Position numbers and translations under genes: made by a program. From contig NC_090283.1 of the NCBI RefSeq assembly GCF_037392515.1, positions 25,994,249 to 26,058,248 of the forward strand: 64,000 nt of DNA, given 5' to 3'. Under the pieces are notes generated by a model, which was not told where the DNA came from, searched no databases, and saw nothing but the letters and a program-made list of their open reading frames with translations. Shown here piece by piece: positions 38,806-52,135 of this stretch (the first letter of the stretch is position 1; each line of letters starts with the position of its first letter). This stretch comes from Haliotis asinina (lineage: Eukaryota > Mollusca > Gastropoda > Lepetellida > Haliotidae).

Positions 38806-41701
38806 ACAGATGTGTGCCTATTCATGAAATTCCATAAGCTATGATTCCGTCCATAGCCCCATTCAGTTCAGTTATTCTCAGAATTCAAAAGGCTATTAAC
38901 AAACTAAGCCTGTCACAGACCACATAATGCTCTTATTCATACACCTAATGAACAATAGAAATATGTTCCTGTGAAGGAAAGATGTGCATAGTACGACTCA
39001 AATAGACTTTCACAGATCTTGGCACGAACCGTCCGTGCAGTTTGATTTAATTACAACCCGCCTTCCTCAATACGCCCATGTAACCGATTTATTCCCAACT
39101 AATTATAGACAGTTACAGACGTTGGCAAAGATCGCTAGCTTTACAACCTTAATTGCTTTATAGACAATATTTCACACCACATCTCTCTAAAAACATATGA
39201 GTGCATTTCCCTCATTAATACTATCAGACCCCAGGGAAACTACCATATAATTTATTCCAAGACCATAAACGCATTTAGATTAAAATATGAAATTGAGACG
39301 TTCCAAAGAATTCATGAAAAGTGCATCTAATAAACTTCCGCGCCCTCAACCGGCCGAACACTATTCCTAGCGAACTTCATAGAGTGATGTCCCTTGAAGC
39401 GTTCTTTACGAATATCCTACACATAGCTTGAAATATACCAACCAGTTCGGCAAACACCGACAACTCCGCGTGTCCGCCGCAACTGTTTGCATTCCGTATA
39501 TGGCAAGTGTTCTCTTTTTGGAAGTGGTTCACCTCGAAGTTTCAGCAATCAATTTCAGACATATCTTTTATTATATCAATATGAAGCTAAAGTAAGTGGC
39601 TTTACCACAATATATGTAAACAGGCAAAACTACTGTCGAAAATGGCATTGTGTCTTTAAAAGTGAACCCGGCAAAAGAAAGCATGCACTCGAGTTCGATG
39701 ATGGTTAAACATAAAACCAACAAGAACTGGTTATTCTGTGGTGATGTATACAGTATATATGACCGTGACTTCATGGATGTGTGGTGAACTTTGGTTTGCA
39801 ATGTTTCGGAAGCTGTTTTACCATTTTGGAATAATTTGGTTCAATCCACTGTTACACTTCAAATTTTCTTTTCAGGAACTAAGATCTGTTTCATATAGCA
39901 AAATCTATACGATACACACAGACGCTGTCTATCATACCAACCCTGAAAAAAAAGCAAAGCAAGTCTAGAATTTGTGGCAAATCACGATTACCACAGTTTT
40001 AAGTCTCTGGGCTCCCTTTCATTATAATATATTATTATAGTTCAGGAACTGTTTCCTCTATTAAACATGCTCAGTTCAGAGACTAAATGTTCGTGTAACG
40101 CAAAGACTGTAGTTCACACGAGTAGCGTCCACGGGCGAGCATACGCACAAATGTACAATGAGGTGTATGCGAGTGCCATATTTGCTCCGCAGGTAACAAT
40201 TCTGTAGCCATCTCTCAGCTTATCGGCATACACTGTGCTTTGACTGTTGTAAGACAAAATAGTCTCTAAAGTTGGATCGATCACATGCACAAGCAATGTG
40301 CTTTGTCCCTATACTTTCGCTATAGAGCTATACATACTTGTATTTCAAACGATGGAGTACGTAAACACCGTATGTTGTGTTATCAGGGATATGCTCGTCT
40401 ACGGAGCAACAATCAACAATGTATTTTTCATCTGATCCATTGACAAACTTGTCATATTTGACCTTCCACATAGTTTGCCTTGACCTTTGACAACAGCATG
40501 ACCTTGAAACCCAAGGGGTCGCTGATGACCTTTATTGGATTGTTTCAAGTTTCAAATTTTGAAAACAAGATGCGCTTGGTTGATATGTTTGCAAATAAAT
40601 CTGAGGCTCCATATCCTGGGGGAAGGTGTGTTGGCGTGTTGCCTTTCACCCCTCAGCCCTCGGGCAGAGGCACTTTGCCCCGGCCTGGGAAACACATTCG
40701 AAGGTTAGGTGCCTGTATCAGAATAACAGCAGATTTCTCTTACAACGCTTCTAAAATGAATGTTGCGAGTTTGTTTAATTGGTAAACTAACCTCCTTTCG
40801 AAAACGTACACGGAAACAAATCGCAAAAACTATCCTTTCGTTACTTCTACATGTAGAATTATGGTTTTGTTGGGTCTTCAGTTAGTTGTCAGATTTCTTA
40901 TGTTATTTTATTCTATTGTCATCCAACCTGAGATGGAGATGTGGGGATGAAGCTGGGAAAGGGGAAGGCGTGTGGTTGGGTGGGTGCGGGTGTAGTGGAG
41001 CTTGCTTTGCTTTGTATCGGAGGTTCGGTGTTTGGCGGGATTATGGCTGATATGAAACTGTTGGATGTGTTTGTTTGTAGTTGGTAGTTTTTGTCGCACT
41101 CGGCAATAGCTCAGCAATATGACGCCTGTATAAAAGTATAACCAAGTCTTGACTTGGATGTCAAATGAGTGACTAAGTTAGGTTTAACGTGTATTCATAA
41201 TAAAATAATTATATAAAAGACGTGGCGTTGAGCTCTACAGTCAAAGTAACTCTATTTCCCAACGGCTTACACTGACTGAGTTGAGATCGTTAACCGACCC
41301 ACAATCGAACCACCGAAGATGTCGCCTTGCCTAGGAAAAATGTATCCACTCGTTATAATCACAAACAGTTATATGCCTACGACAAACGTTATACTGGTTA
41401 GTTCCGTCTTTACAGAACGGTGACATATTTCAAGTGTCGTTCACTCACAGTCCTGATCCATCTTTTTATATCAGAGATAGTGTCATTTTTCTTTACTTTC
41501 CCAAGTGGTTTGATAACGGAATCGGAACATAAACAGTCACCACGTAACCTTAAACACGCCATATCACACACAAACACTCACAAACCAAGCCGGATATTTA
41601 TTATCACACATATTTTGTTTTGTGTTATCTCACAAGTTGCTTTTTCAGTCTATGGTCATCTCGTTCCAGTGTCCTCCATTCTAACATGACGTCTGTTCAA
41701 G
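38806..41701. other. No gene recognised
   Basis: Holds one repeat C copy (39962-40095) and short frames without similarity that I can name. A GC-rich stretch lies at 40615-40700. Confidence 0.35.
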
Positions 41702-41944
41702 ATGGCGCCGGCTGATGAGCCGTCCAAAGAAAACGTTGTAAATAACTCACCAAAACAGCCGCTTTGGGATAACTTGCGCCCCTCGCCATTCTCTGCATGT
41801 CCGATAACCTCGCCCACAGAGGGGTTAAGGTTACTGATGAGCCTTCTAAACAGGCGTTTTTGTCAACACAACGTCAATTGCCGTGAGATCGCACGGCATT
41901 ATGATGGTTTTCGGCCTAATCGGATACCGTCAGTCGTCACGTGA
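41702..41944 (+). other. Unassigned 80-codon ORF starting at AAGATGGCGCC
   Basis: Polar, proline-rich start (MAPADEPSKENVVNNSPKQP) in a strong Kozak context. AAGATGGCGCC also resembles a YY1-type promoter element. The segment is more GC-rich than its surroundings. No family recognised; it may be a small first exon or chance. Confidence 0.18.
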
Positions 41945-42277
41945 CGCCCGCGGAATTCTTCAATGTTGTTTTGTGTCAGGTGAAAGTTGGGGCAATAACA
42001 TATGGAATGTTTAAAACAGAAGCGACCTCACATGACCGGTATGAAACGACTGTTGTGTTTTCTTGCAGTTAATAACGTACACTTGTGCCTGGGGGCGCAA
42101 TGTCTCCAAAAGAAAATGTCACTCTCGTGAATACACAAGGCTACGCAAATAGAAACATGTTATGACAGCTTCATCTGAAACCACGGTCAGAGACAGAATT
42201 GATGTATTACCGTCAGCTATTCAGAGTGAATACGTTCTAAACCATTTCACATGCATCTCTCCTCAGATCTCACATGC

Positions 42278-42730
42278 AGCTCACATGTCGTACAATCCAA
42301 CTCACCGCACGTACCCCATTCGCACCAGTCATATATGTCACTCACGCACAACACACATAAGGCACTCATGCACAACACATATACGGCACCCACACACGAC
42401 ACATCTCGCACAACACATATACAGCACCTACAAACGATACATTTAAGGTAAGCACACGATACACGTAAGGCACCCACACACGATGCCTCTTAGGCATCAA
42501 CACACGATACATTTAATGCACTCACACACGATACACATCACACGCATAGAAGACTCAGGCATCATAAAATAAGGCACTCCAGCACAACACATGTATCATA
42601 CGGACCACACATGCATTTCACTCACAAAAATATCTCACTCATGCAGTGCACATTTATCTCTCATGTACACATATATCTCTCATGTACACATTTATCTCTC
42701 ATGTACACATATATCTCTCATGTACACCAC
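42278..42730. repeat. Two minisatellites: about 25-bp and 20-bp units
   Basis: 42278-42560 repeats CACACACGATACACATAAGG-like units. 42647-42728 holds four near-perfect copies of TATCTCTCATGTACACATAT. Confidence 0.75.
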
Positions 42731-43054
42731 GCCACCTACTGAGACGGGGCCTTTCCCGAAGCATCATTACTGATTCGACGACCAAAAAACAGATGAAAAA
42801 AAACTAAAATTATATTCTGATAAGATAACGCTATCAGCTGTACATCTCCCACAGCCTGTATCGTCCCGTGAAGCAAACGACAACAGCCTAATCACACACG
42901 TCGCTATTCGCTGGAAATGGCGTGACATTAGTGGAGAAATGTGCCAATAAAATCCTGGTTCGGATCAGTTCCTCCAGCAAGTGATGAAACTCTATTGCCA
43001 GGAAGCGCACACGTTTAAGTCGTGGAAATGTGGAAACGCCAGACTTACGTGAGT

Positions 43055-43282
43055 GTTTGTTTCTTGTGTAAGGTCGTGCTGCAATAGTCCAGTTGTATGA
43101 CGGCGATCAATAAATAATCGGGTCTGGACCAGATAATCCAGTGATCAACAACAAGTACATGCCTTGACATGGGTCAACCAGGCACTACATAAGTGAGCGT
43201 TACCACCCGATCTCTTTAGTCGCCTTTCACGGCAAGCAAGAATTGCGGAAAACGAATTCTGACCGGGATCTTCGCGGGTTAC
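43055..43282 (-). mobile_element. SINE-A, diverged
   Basis: AATAATCGGGTCTGGACCAG, GATCAACAACAAGTACATG, TAGTCGCCTTTCACGGCAAG and GGGATCTTCGCGGGTTA mark body to head. The tail is degraded. Confidence 0.65.
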
Positions 43283-43815
43283 GTGAGAACCTTATACTAC
43301 TCACCATAATCATTATCTACTTGTAAATGCGTGGTATTGGCTTTCAGTTGATATTTGTGTATTTGCACATTCCTCTTTAAAAATATTACTCAACACATTT
43401 TAGGCAATATAAAAAAGCCCAATCACATTCACAATGGGAGGTTGACATTACACTCGAAAATACGCTACTATTGTATGTCTTCCGATTACAAGTATACAAC
43501 GGAACCCCGCTTATGAGGAGTCCAGGTAAGCCTCTGTTTCGCCTGTTTGTCATTAATGTGTAAAGGGTTTATCTGAAATATGTGCGGTTGTTCACAAATA
43601 CTACTTTGTTTTTAACACCGCACTTTCAACGGCGACAATCGAATCCAGACGATCAGGGTTTTGTTGCTCAGAGCAAGGTCCTACACAGTCATAACTACTC
43701 GTGTCATTCCGGCAAGCCGTATGGCGACAGTTACCCATCTCGTGCCACCATTGTTGGTAATAATATTACGGGTCTTCTTGTAGGTCACGCAAAGAGACGA
43801 GTACTTACGCCTGGA

Positions 43816-44088
43816 GACCCGTGACGTTCCCGGGGTGGAATAGGCCTTCAGCAACCCATGCTTGCCATAAAAGGCGACTCAGCTTGTCGTAAGAGGCGAC
43901 TAACGGGATCGGGTGGTCAGACTCGCTGACTTGGTTGACACATGTCATCGGTTCCCAATTGCGTAGATCGATGCTCATGTTGTTGATCACTAGATTGTCT
44001 GGTCCAGACTCGATTATTTACAGACCGCCACCATATAGCTGTAATATTGCTGAGCGCGGCGTAAAACTAAACTCACTCACTCACTCAT
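43816..44088 (+). mobile_element. SINE-A, full length with 11-bp target-site duplication
   Basis: 273 bp bounded by TTACGCCTGGA at 43805-43815 and 44089-44099. Few differences from the 9401 copy, so a fairly recent insertion. Confidence 0.88.
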
Positions 44089-44099
44089 TTACGCCTGGA

Positions 44100-45859
44100 T
44101 CCTACAGAGTCTGGTGCGATGACACGTTGTCGAGAAGACTCTCATGTTCCAACATTAAGCAAATCTTTTCTTTTGTCATCCCCCAAAGGTGATTTTAGAG
44201 ACTAATTTAAGGGAAATCTTCTCGTTAAGTCGCTTCTGGGTAACAGTTGCCCGACTATGACACATTTCGATTTAGTTCACCTATTCTAGTGTTCCACCAA
44301 GGACCAGACAGTCGGAGCCGTATATTGATATGGAGGAACGTCCAACCATTATCTTATTAGACCATGAACTTGTTTTGATGTCGTTTGTCTCCAGCAAAGT
44401 CGGTGCTGTTTGAGATAAAGACCGTCCGTCCAATAAGACCAACAGACCATTAGAGCTGAGGATTTGTCAATCGGCAAAACATGTTCTTGTTTACGAAAAC
44501 AGACCACCAAAACGCAAAGTCTACCCAACGATGACATCCAAACTCCGCTTTGTTTTATCGTAACTGAAGTAATCTGTCAAAGTTACATAAACATGTGTAA
44601 ACACAGGGGCGGCAGTGTTTCCAAGTAGGTAACATTGCAATCCCATCCTCACGTATGAACCATGATAACATTTGGTATACGGGTTGTGTGAACTGCAGAG
44701 ACAGAGCTCTTTTTACGTTCTCATCCGATTATTGACGCTAACGGACTGACCTTTAACACTGCAACACAGTTATCGAGAAATGAAACCATTCTGAGAGAGA
44801 GTGAGAAAGTACAGACGCTGACAACTATGGGGCTATGACAACTAATGATCAGCAAATCCTGTGTAGTCTAAGAGAGGTAACTCTACTGTGATACATATGC
44901 TCTTGAAAAAAATGAGAATACCTGGTTTTGTCGCCACTATTGATGTAATGTAGGAACTATTCCGAGAACAGACGTTCGTCTTGACGTCAAATGAAAAGTT
45001 TTATTTGTAACAAATTAATATTCGTCTTGTCTCTAGCGACAAAAGCCTTCCCAAATTCGTAAGAAATCTGTGCCAATCGAGTGTACATTTGTGACTACAT
45101 CATGAGCAGATATTTGTTTCAACAGTATTACAGCGATCATATTCTGTGGGAAGACATTTTAGAATAGATGAAAAAGCGTAGCAAGATTTGAGTCCGAAAC
45201 AGACAAATGATAGTCTCATTTGCAATTCGTGTTCCCTGAAAGCAAGATAGGAAAAAACCGACAAAAACTAATGGTTTAAATTTGGCAGCATGCTTAATTA
45301 TATTTCAAGTTCAGTGAACGCATCCAGTACACAACATCTCCTAGAGCCACCTTTCTATCTTACCCGACAGCAGTACACAAACCTAGCGCATGATCATTAT
45401 ACGGTTTCCAGATGGACTATATTTTTGCACATTCGTAAAGGAAACATTTGGTTTTCTGCACGAGCCTGAAATATCGTATTAGATTGTTCCGTGCTATACG
45501 AGAAACACGTGTCTGAGTACTGACCCGGATCTCGGTTCCTGTTAATGGGTGAATGATACCATTTCGACTATTGCCCTTGTACATATGTTTGATATGTAAC
45601 TCATAAGAGTAAAATCAGAGCAACATATTTCTTGTCGTAATGGTAATCTGCGTGGCTTTTTTAACTTCAATAATACAGTGCATTAGCCTATGACTAGGGA
45701 AACCAGTTTATCGACTATCCTAGAGCAGATGGGAAAAAACCCACTAAAACCTCGTAGTCTGCATTCATGATCAATATCATCGTTGTAAATATTGATGTTA
45801 TTATTCATTCCCTCGACACAAACTGTAAAGACAATACAATTCGACAGTACATAATATCG
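44100..45859. other. No gene or named repeat recognised
   Basis: AT-rich sequence with short frames only. Confidence 0.35.
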
Positions 45860-46315
45860 GAGCATGGTATAATGGCAGCAATATAACAGCAGAATGTGAT
45901 ATTTTGTCAGCAATATAACAGCAGTATGTGGTATAATGTCAGCAATATGACAACAGAGTATGGTACATGAATATTTTCTGCAATATAAGAGCAGAGTATG
46001 GTATAATGATAGTAATACAACTGCAGAGTATGGCATATTGGCAGCAAGATCAGAGCAGAGTATGCTGCAGAGTATGTCAGCAATTTAACAGCATAGTATA
46101 ATAATGTTAGCAATGCAAGAGCAGTGTATGGTATAAATGTCAACAACATAAGAGAGTATGGTATAATGGCAGCAATATACGAGCAGAATATCGTATAATG
46201 TCAGCAATATAACAGCAGAGAATGGTATAATGTCAGCAATATAACAGCAGAGTATGGTATAATGTCAGCAACATAAGACCAGAGAATGGTATAATGTCAG
46301 CAATATAACAGCAAA
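45860..46315. repeat. 32-bp minisatellite
   Basis: Units of GTCAGCAATATAACAGCAGA plus GTATGGTATAAT repeat about 14 times. It ends about 60 bp from the possible secreted-protein exon. Confidence 0.85.
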
Positions 46316-46377
46316 GTACCACAAACCAGTGAATGGCGGTCATTCCTTTTTCTTATAAATATACGTGGGAAGCAAAC

Positions 46378-46557
46378 CTGGATCTTCTGCAAGATGCGTG
46401 CACCTTTCATCCAACCCGTAACGTTTGACAAATCAAACACATTATACGGGCACGTCTCGTTTATACAAATATATCTATCAGGATATTGACCTACAGTTGT
46501 TTCTACTGAAATGCAAAACCACATCCATAGGCTAGCTGCACATATATTTTTAATCAT
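46378..46557 (-). CDS. Possible first exon of a secreted protein
   Basis: A minus-strand frame starts at an ATG with A at -3 (CTAAAATGA) and reads 60 codons to a possible donor CAG|GTTTGC. Residues 2-22 are hydrophobic with a Lys near the start, resembling a signal peptide. Residues 24-60 hold two cysteines (31, 36) and two N-glycosylation sequons (N33-E-T, N45-V-T), and include NVFDLSNVTGWMKGARILQ. I do not recognise the family. It lies upstream of the DUF885 exons on the same strand but is in phase 0, whereas exon a needs phase 1. An internal G|GT after residue 51 would give phase 1, so it could belong to that gene or to an unrelated one. No promoter was identified. Confidence 0.3.
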
Positions 46558-49500
46558 TTTAGTTTCTTTTGTCTTATGAGTTTATTTGCCTCTACTTCGT
46601 TACATGCACAAACAAAACAAACAAAAAGCTATTGCCTCGTTTTGATATGTGCATGTTGGCACGCCTTCCAAACAGTCGGGGTAATTCGTAGCAATAACAT
46701 ATATCAAGCAAAATGCACGACGAGAAAGTAAGAAACATATTTGGTTGGTCGATGGTCATTAAAAGGTAAAAACTTCATAAAACATTTGTACTTGTGACGG
46801 TTTAACAACCATACGCCAAAATACTGTACTCCAACACAGCCGTGCCTCAACTTACCAATAAGTGAGTCTGCGTGTTGCTTTCGGGCGTGGGACTCCTTCG
46901 TTTCAATAGGACATGGGTAGTACTACTAAGAAGTATTGGATGGGTCAAGGTTGTACCAAATCCGTAAAGGATCCATTCATCGAGATGTTGTGTGTCTTGT
47001 AAATTATCGTCAGCAACAGTCTCATGATATCTAAGTCTCTGAGAAGTCAAACCCTTTGTCTCTGAAAAGGATAAACTCTTCCAACAGCTATACTTACTCC
47101 AAGAAGCCCCACTGAGAAGGGAGAAACCTAGCCCAAGGCTGAAAATCTAGACTTGCTTCATTCAGACTGCTTTACATACAGCACTGGTTTGAAGTTCCTA
47201 AGTTCAAAAATGTAAATTGATTACAGTTCTTTCCTTAATTAGAAAATTGAACCCAACCTTTGCACTGCACCTCTCCTTCAGACAAAGAAGCGGTTTTCTA
47301 ACTTGAAAACATTTTGACTAACCTAGTTCCAGTTAATAGTTGGGCTACGTATTCATACAAACATGTAAGATCATAATCAATCATTTGCGCTGTACGTCTC
47401 CATTAGAAGGTGATTCCCAAATATGAAAACACCCCAGCGATAGCCAAAACATTATCACTCACATAGTAACACGTGTAATCTCTTGGGCTTGAAGGGGCGG
47501 TGGGGCAGCCTAGTGGTTAAAGTGCTCGCTAGTCATGTCGTAAGCCCGGGCTTGATTCTCCACATGGGTACAATGTCTGATGCCCATTTCTGGTGTCCGC
47601 CGCTGCGATATTGATGGAATATTTCTAAAAGCAGCGCAAAACCGTACTAAGCCTGGGGGTCGGAACCCAATCTTTTCTAACCAACTTGTTGGATATGTCT
47701 CTCCATGAGTGACTGACACTAGTGCCTTTTACTAGCTAAACTATGCATTTCTTATCAAAATGCTTATATCGAAAATGAATTTACGGGGATTCAGTCTTAA
47801 CATCTGCAAGCCGCGGGTGACCATTTTGTTTCATAATTGTGTGCCCTTGACTGCTGGAGATGCTCACTGTACTGCCGATGTAGGTTCGCACAGGTACACG
47901 GTAGATGCATAAGTATGAGTGTATAGAAAAGAACAGATCTCGTCTATAACCGCTGTTTTACCTTCACCGTAGAATAGAAATGAATCACAACGGATGCACA
48001 TGTTACATCATCATAAAGAAATCAACGCCATAATAACACAAGTTAAGTACTACCATTGCTTTCTCTCATGCAGATACAAATTAGAACACTTTTTTTAAAC
48101 AAAAACCAAAATGACTTTTCTCGTATATAAATCATGAAACGGGCATTAAGGGTAATATCAAAGCACCGAAATACACCATATGTATTCTTTCTAATATATT
48201 TTTATCAAGACGATACGTTTCAACCTGTCGGCACATGCATTTAGGTCGAAGGCACGCGGCATTGTGTTTCACGTTCAGATGGAGAACACGTCATCTACCG
48301 CCAGGTGGAGTTGAGTAGTCTTTCTGACTGGGCTCCTGCTTACAACTTACGTCCTGGGAAGCCATTTTACACAGTCCTCTATATTTTCTATTGTTGGTAA
48401 AACTGATGTCTTCCCGCACAATAGGGCTATCTCAAAGGATGATGTACAGGTATAATCTGATCCAAGCCTTCCAAAACTCACTTTTTCAGACAAATATAAC
48501 GGAGACTTCGATTCCCTGTCCTGCGTATGTTGCTAGATTTGTTGCCAGTATTTTGACTTTTTAGAGGTAAAATGATACTCATTCATCGAATGCCGTTAAG
48601 AAAAAAAACAATGTGATCTTTTCCCAACATCAAACTTCCTGGTATTGTTGGCTGACGAGAGTTTCGGTCTACTCAAAATGCGGTCTACTCAAAATGGCAT
48701 CGTAAAATGCAGGTTTTCAAGAACACTGAAACAGAATTGTCCATCTTTTCAATATTTCTAAACTGGCTCCAGCGTTTGAAATAACCGCCGGCCCGGAGGC
48801 CCAGAGCCGGTTGTTACTGTATCGGCCCGGCAGTTACAATACGTGCAGGCCCTTATGGCCTTCAGTAAATTATTGGTGGTACTCTGCCCTCTCTGCCATC
48901 AGGGGTGTACCATTATAACAAAGCCAGGGCTTACACAACATTATTGCTAGAAAGGTTGGACACGCCCTCAATACCATCTAAATACAAAGCTTTCCAGTCT
49001 ATCAGGCTTACACGAAAAGAATGGCTTGCTACCGGCCTGGCCAAAATGTTCACGTCTCTCCAATACAAATAAAGCTACATGTTTCTGTTATCATGTAACT
49101 GACATTTACATGTACGAGTGCCACGTCCTCCTTACAGTCACGTATGAATAATAATGTTTTGTTCCTCCACAGTGTGGAACCAGATATGCATCAGACTGTG
49201 ATCTCGTATGTAAACGGAACAAACTTCCACCGCAACAATAGCGGGTGTTAGTTACTCTGACTAAGGGATGGTTTGTTACCTTTCTGCCACACACCATCGC
49301 CTTGCGTAACACGATAGGATGTGGCATCATGGTAGCCAATGATATTGTCACGTGACATTCGGGTCTCACCTGGTGGCAGGTTGGCCCCCAGGATTGCAAG
49401 GTAAGTGATCCGCTAATCACTCGTGCAACAGAGGAAAGAAAACATGGTCCGTAGACCATAGCCGCACCTCGCCAGTGGCGGTTCCGGAAGTGTGGTTGGC

Positions 49501-49697
49501 ACAAGTCCGAGTGTTTGATGGGAACAGTATGTGCACTTTATTACTCAGTGCACATTACATTAAGTTCTGCTTTGTACACCCAAAGCACTCAACAACAAGA
49601 GAAAGTCTAAGAATCTGAGAGATTTGTGTTGAAGTTTTATGAAGACCATACATTCTAAATACACTTTCTCCTCCTTCGTACTGGTAGTAGAAGTAGC
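46558..49697. other. Gene-poor stretch
   Basis: Contains an inverted repeat C scrap (about 47105-47225), the SINE-B at 47494, and a GC-rich CCGGCCCGG cluster at 48785-48835. The 132-codon frame at 49106-49504 has no recognisable motif. Confidence 0.35.
47494..47660 (+). mobile_element. SINE-B, nearly full length
   Basis: Head GGGGCGGTGGGGCAGCCTAG, B-box region GGGCTTGATTCTCC, ACATGGGTACAATGTC and AAAAGCAGCGCAAAACC. CpG positions have decayed. Confidence 0.75.
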
Positions 49698-49930
49698 AGT
49701 GGGTAAGTTTAGTTTTACGCCGCACTCAGCAATATTCCAGCTATATGAGGGCGGTATGTAAATGATCGAGTCGGGACCAGACAATCCAATGATCATCAAC
49801 ATGAGCATCGATCTGCGCAACTGGGAACCGATGCCGTCTGTCAGCCAAGTCAGCGAGCCTGACCACCCGATCCCGTTAGTCGACTTTTATGGGAAGCATA
49901 GGTTGCTGAACGCGTATTCCACCCCAGTCA
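49698..49930 (-). mobile_element. SINE-A, head end expanded into TAG repeats
   Basis: Tail GGTAAGTTTAGTTTTACGCC through GATCCCGTTAGTCGACTTTT. Its head (AGGTTGCTGAA) is the seed of the three units at 49900-50315. Confidence 0.8.
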
Positions 49931-49933
49931 TTC

Positions 49934-49991
<58 letters not shown>

Positions 49992-50085
49992 CAGGTTCTT
50001 GCTGAATGTCTCTGAACATAGGTTGCTGAAGGCGTATTCCACCCCAGTCATTCGTAGTAGTAGTAGTAGTAGTAGTAGTAGCAGC

Positions 50086-50119
<34 letters not shown>

Positions 50120-50193
50120 ATAGTAGTAGTAGTAGGTTCTTGCTGAATGTCTCTGAACATAGGTTGCTGAAGGCGTATTCCACCCAGTCATTC

Positions 50194-50287
<94 letters not shown>

Positions 50288-50315
50288 CAGGTTCTTGCTG
50301 AATGTCTCTGAACAT
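49898..50315. repeat. Three units of SINE head plus (TAG)n plus 35-bp spacer
   Basis: Each unit reads AGGTTGCTGAA, GCGTATTCCACC, CAGTCATTCG, then (TAG)n, then CAGGTTCTTGCTGAATGTC and TCTGAACAT. The TAG tracts are about 49936-49991, 50056-50134 and 50194-50287, and grow from one unit to the next. Long serine, threonine, valine or leucine frames here are artefacts of the triplet. Confidence 0.85.
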
Positions 50316-51135
50316 CACTAAACACACCAGTACAGCCGAAATGGCAATGTCAGACACCATTGCTAACGTCTTTTGACGGGAATCTGACTATTCCCGTTAG
50401 AATACACCAACGTTAACCTCAACAAAGCGTGTTGGAATACCAGCATATTCACTTGAACAGCTGAGGTACGAATATTGAGACATATTTCCATGGCTGTTGC
50501 GTCATAAATTAATCATTCTTCAAGTAGAATAAATCCCAAATGTTCAGAACGCTTTGTCTGGAAGGTATTGCTCAAAGGAAATATTTATTGCTGCAATTAC
50601 GTCATGTGTGGCGTCCGTATCACGTGGCGCGATAATGCATGTGTCTTAAAGGAACAATGGTAGGAATGGCATGTGCCAAATGTAATCTCGAGTTCTGTGA
50701 CGTAACGCCAGTGGGTAGACAATACGGAAGTGCAGCGGCATGAAATGTAGATAAATCTATTATACCACGACAGAACCGGATTCCACATGCTGTCGGAAAT
50801 TATCGGCAAACAAAAGTCAGATTTAATGTAAATAGCCATACAGGTCACAAAAACGTCTCTCCACACTGATAAAACTAGCATCTGTGTTCTCCCCGGCGAG
50901 GTAAGATTAGAATCAGAGTGCATACTGATCCTATGTAATGATATCATACGCTTAAAACTGGCATACGTTGTGGAGGATTATAGCGTTCCTATAATATGAT
51001 TACAAACCATGTTCATCACTCTCATCAGTAATGTCCAACATTATAGCTCTTGCGCGGCCGACGACTTATAGCTTCTAGTCTTTTGAATCAGACCACTACT
51101 GAAGCTAGGCCAGAGAATGTTTCTAAGGTATAAAG

Positions 51136-51402
51136 GGACGGTGGGGTGGCCTAGTGGTTAAAGCGTTTACTATTCACACTGAAGACCCGGGCTCGATTCC
51201 CTGTATGGAAGCTCATTTCTGGTGTCCCCCGTCGTGGTATTGCTGGAATATTGCCTGAGTGAGTTTAGGTGTGCGATTTTAGCAATATCATAGCGGGCGA
51301 AACCAGAATTAGACTTCCCAGAATGCGCCCATGTGATTAGCCTAATCCAAATCTTGGGCGTGTGAAAAGAAAGCTTTGACCACTAGGCTACCCCACAGCG
51401 TC
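51136..51402. mobile_element. Inverted pair of SINE-B copies
   Basis: 51136-51258 is plus (head GGGACGGTGGGGTGGCC, GGGCTCGATTCCC). 51259-51402 is minus and ends in the inverted head GGCTACCCCACAGCG. They meet tail to tail. Confidence 0.75.
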
Positions 51403-52135
51403 GAATTGGTTATGAAACGATAGATGGGTCTTATATCAACTTATGACGTATAGGGCGAAAACACGTCTTGCACATCACGGAAATGCAGGAAGTCGAATGA
51501 GACAAAGTGTACTTAAACAAAATTCAAATGGAAGGCATCGCACATTTCTACGACACTATCAGTATTACGTTTGCCATACGATCAGTACAGGGCAATATGT
51601 CAGGGTGGCGCCCTCGGTAGGTAATGGGGAGACTACTGGTTCCCATTAACCTTCTGTGAACATGAAAGGGAAGCAATGTCTCCTCATCTGATTATTGTAA
51701 TTCGGAGATAAACGATCGTGAGATCCCGTTCTCATTGTACCAGCACAGGGTTGCGGTAGGGAGTTTAAAGACAGGACGATGTTTGAAGTTGTTCATAGTG
51801 GCCGTCTTTGTTAACGTTGATGGATGGGGTGGAGCCGTTCTAAATGGTAAATTATGTTACACGTGCTCTCGATTACAGGAGGCTGAAATTTTGATACTTA
51901 AAAGTCTGCAAATAATTTTTAAGGTTTTCTTATCGCGAGGTAATTGAGCCAACGGTTTAAGATATCCCGGACGTCGGCACGTGTTGTTCCGCTGTGCTAT
52001 TGTTTGTTGATATGCGAGTGAATGTGTCTATGATCCAAAGATATACGCAGGAGGAGATATAACTTACACATGACGTATGTTTCAACGTAACAGAAGAGAA
52101 ATTCATTGTTGGATAAACACAGCTGTAAGTAAGGG

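Noticed and set aside
39571-39801. Hydrophobic minus-strand frame with a GTAAAG donor, considered as the missing DUF885 first exon
   Set aside because: The phase fits, but the frame lacks a proper signal peptide layout and a convincing start, so it is not supported.
41110-41180. Possible SINE tail (GAGTGACTAAGTTAGGTTTAACG)
   Set aside because: Too short and diverged to distinguish from chance.
45860-46315. CRISPR-like array of regularly spaced repeats
   Set aside because: The whole 32-bp unit is repeated with gradual divergence and there are no unique spacers. The context is a eukaryotic genome.
49762-50360. Long Ser, Val, Thr and Leu-rich frames of 94-179 residues
   Set aside because: They are the (TAG)n tracts read in different frames on both strands.
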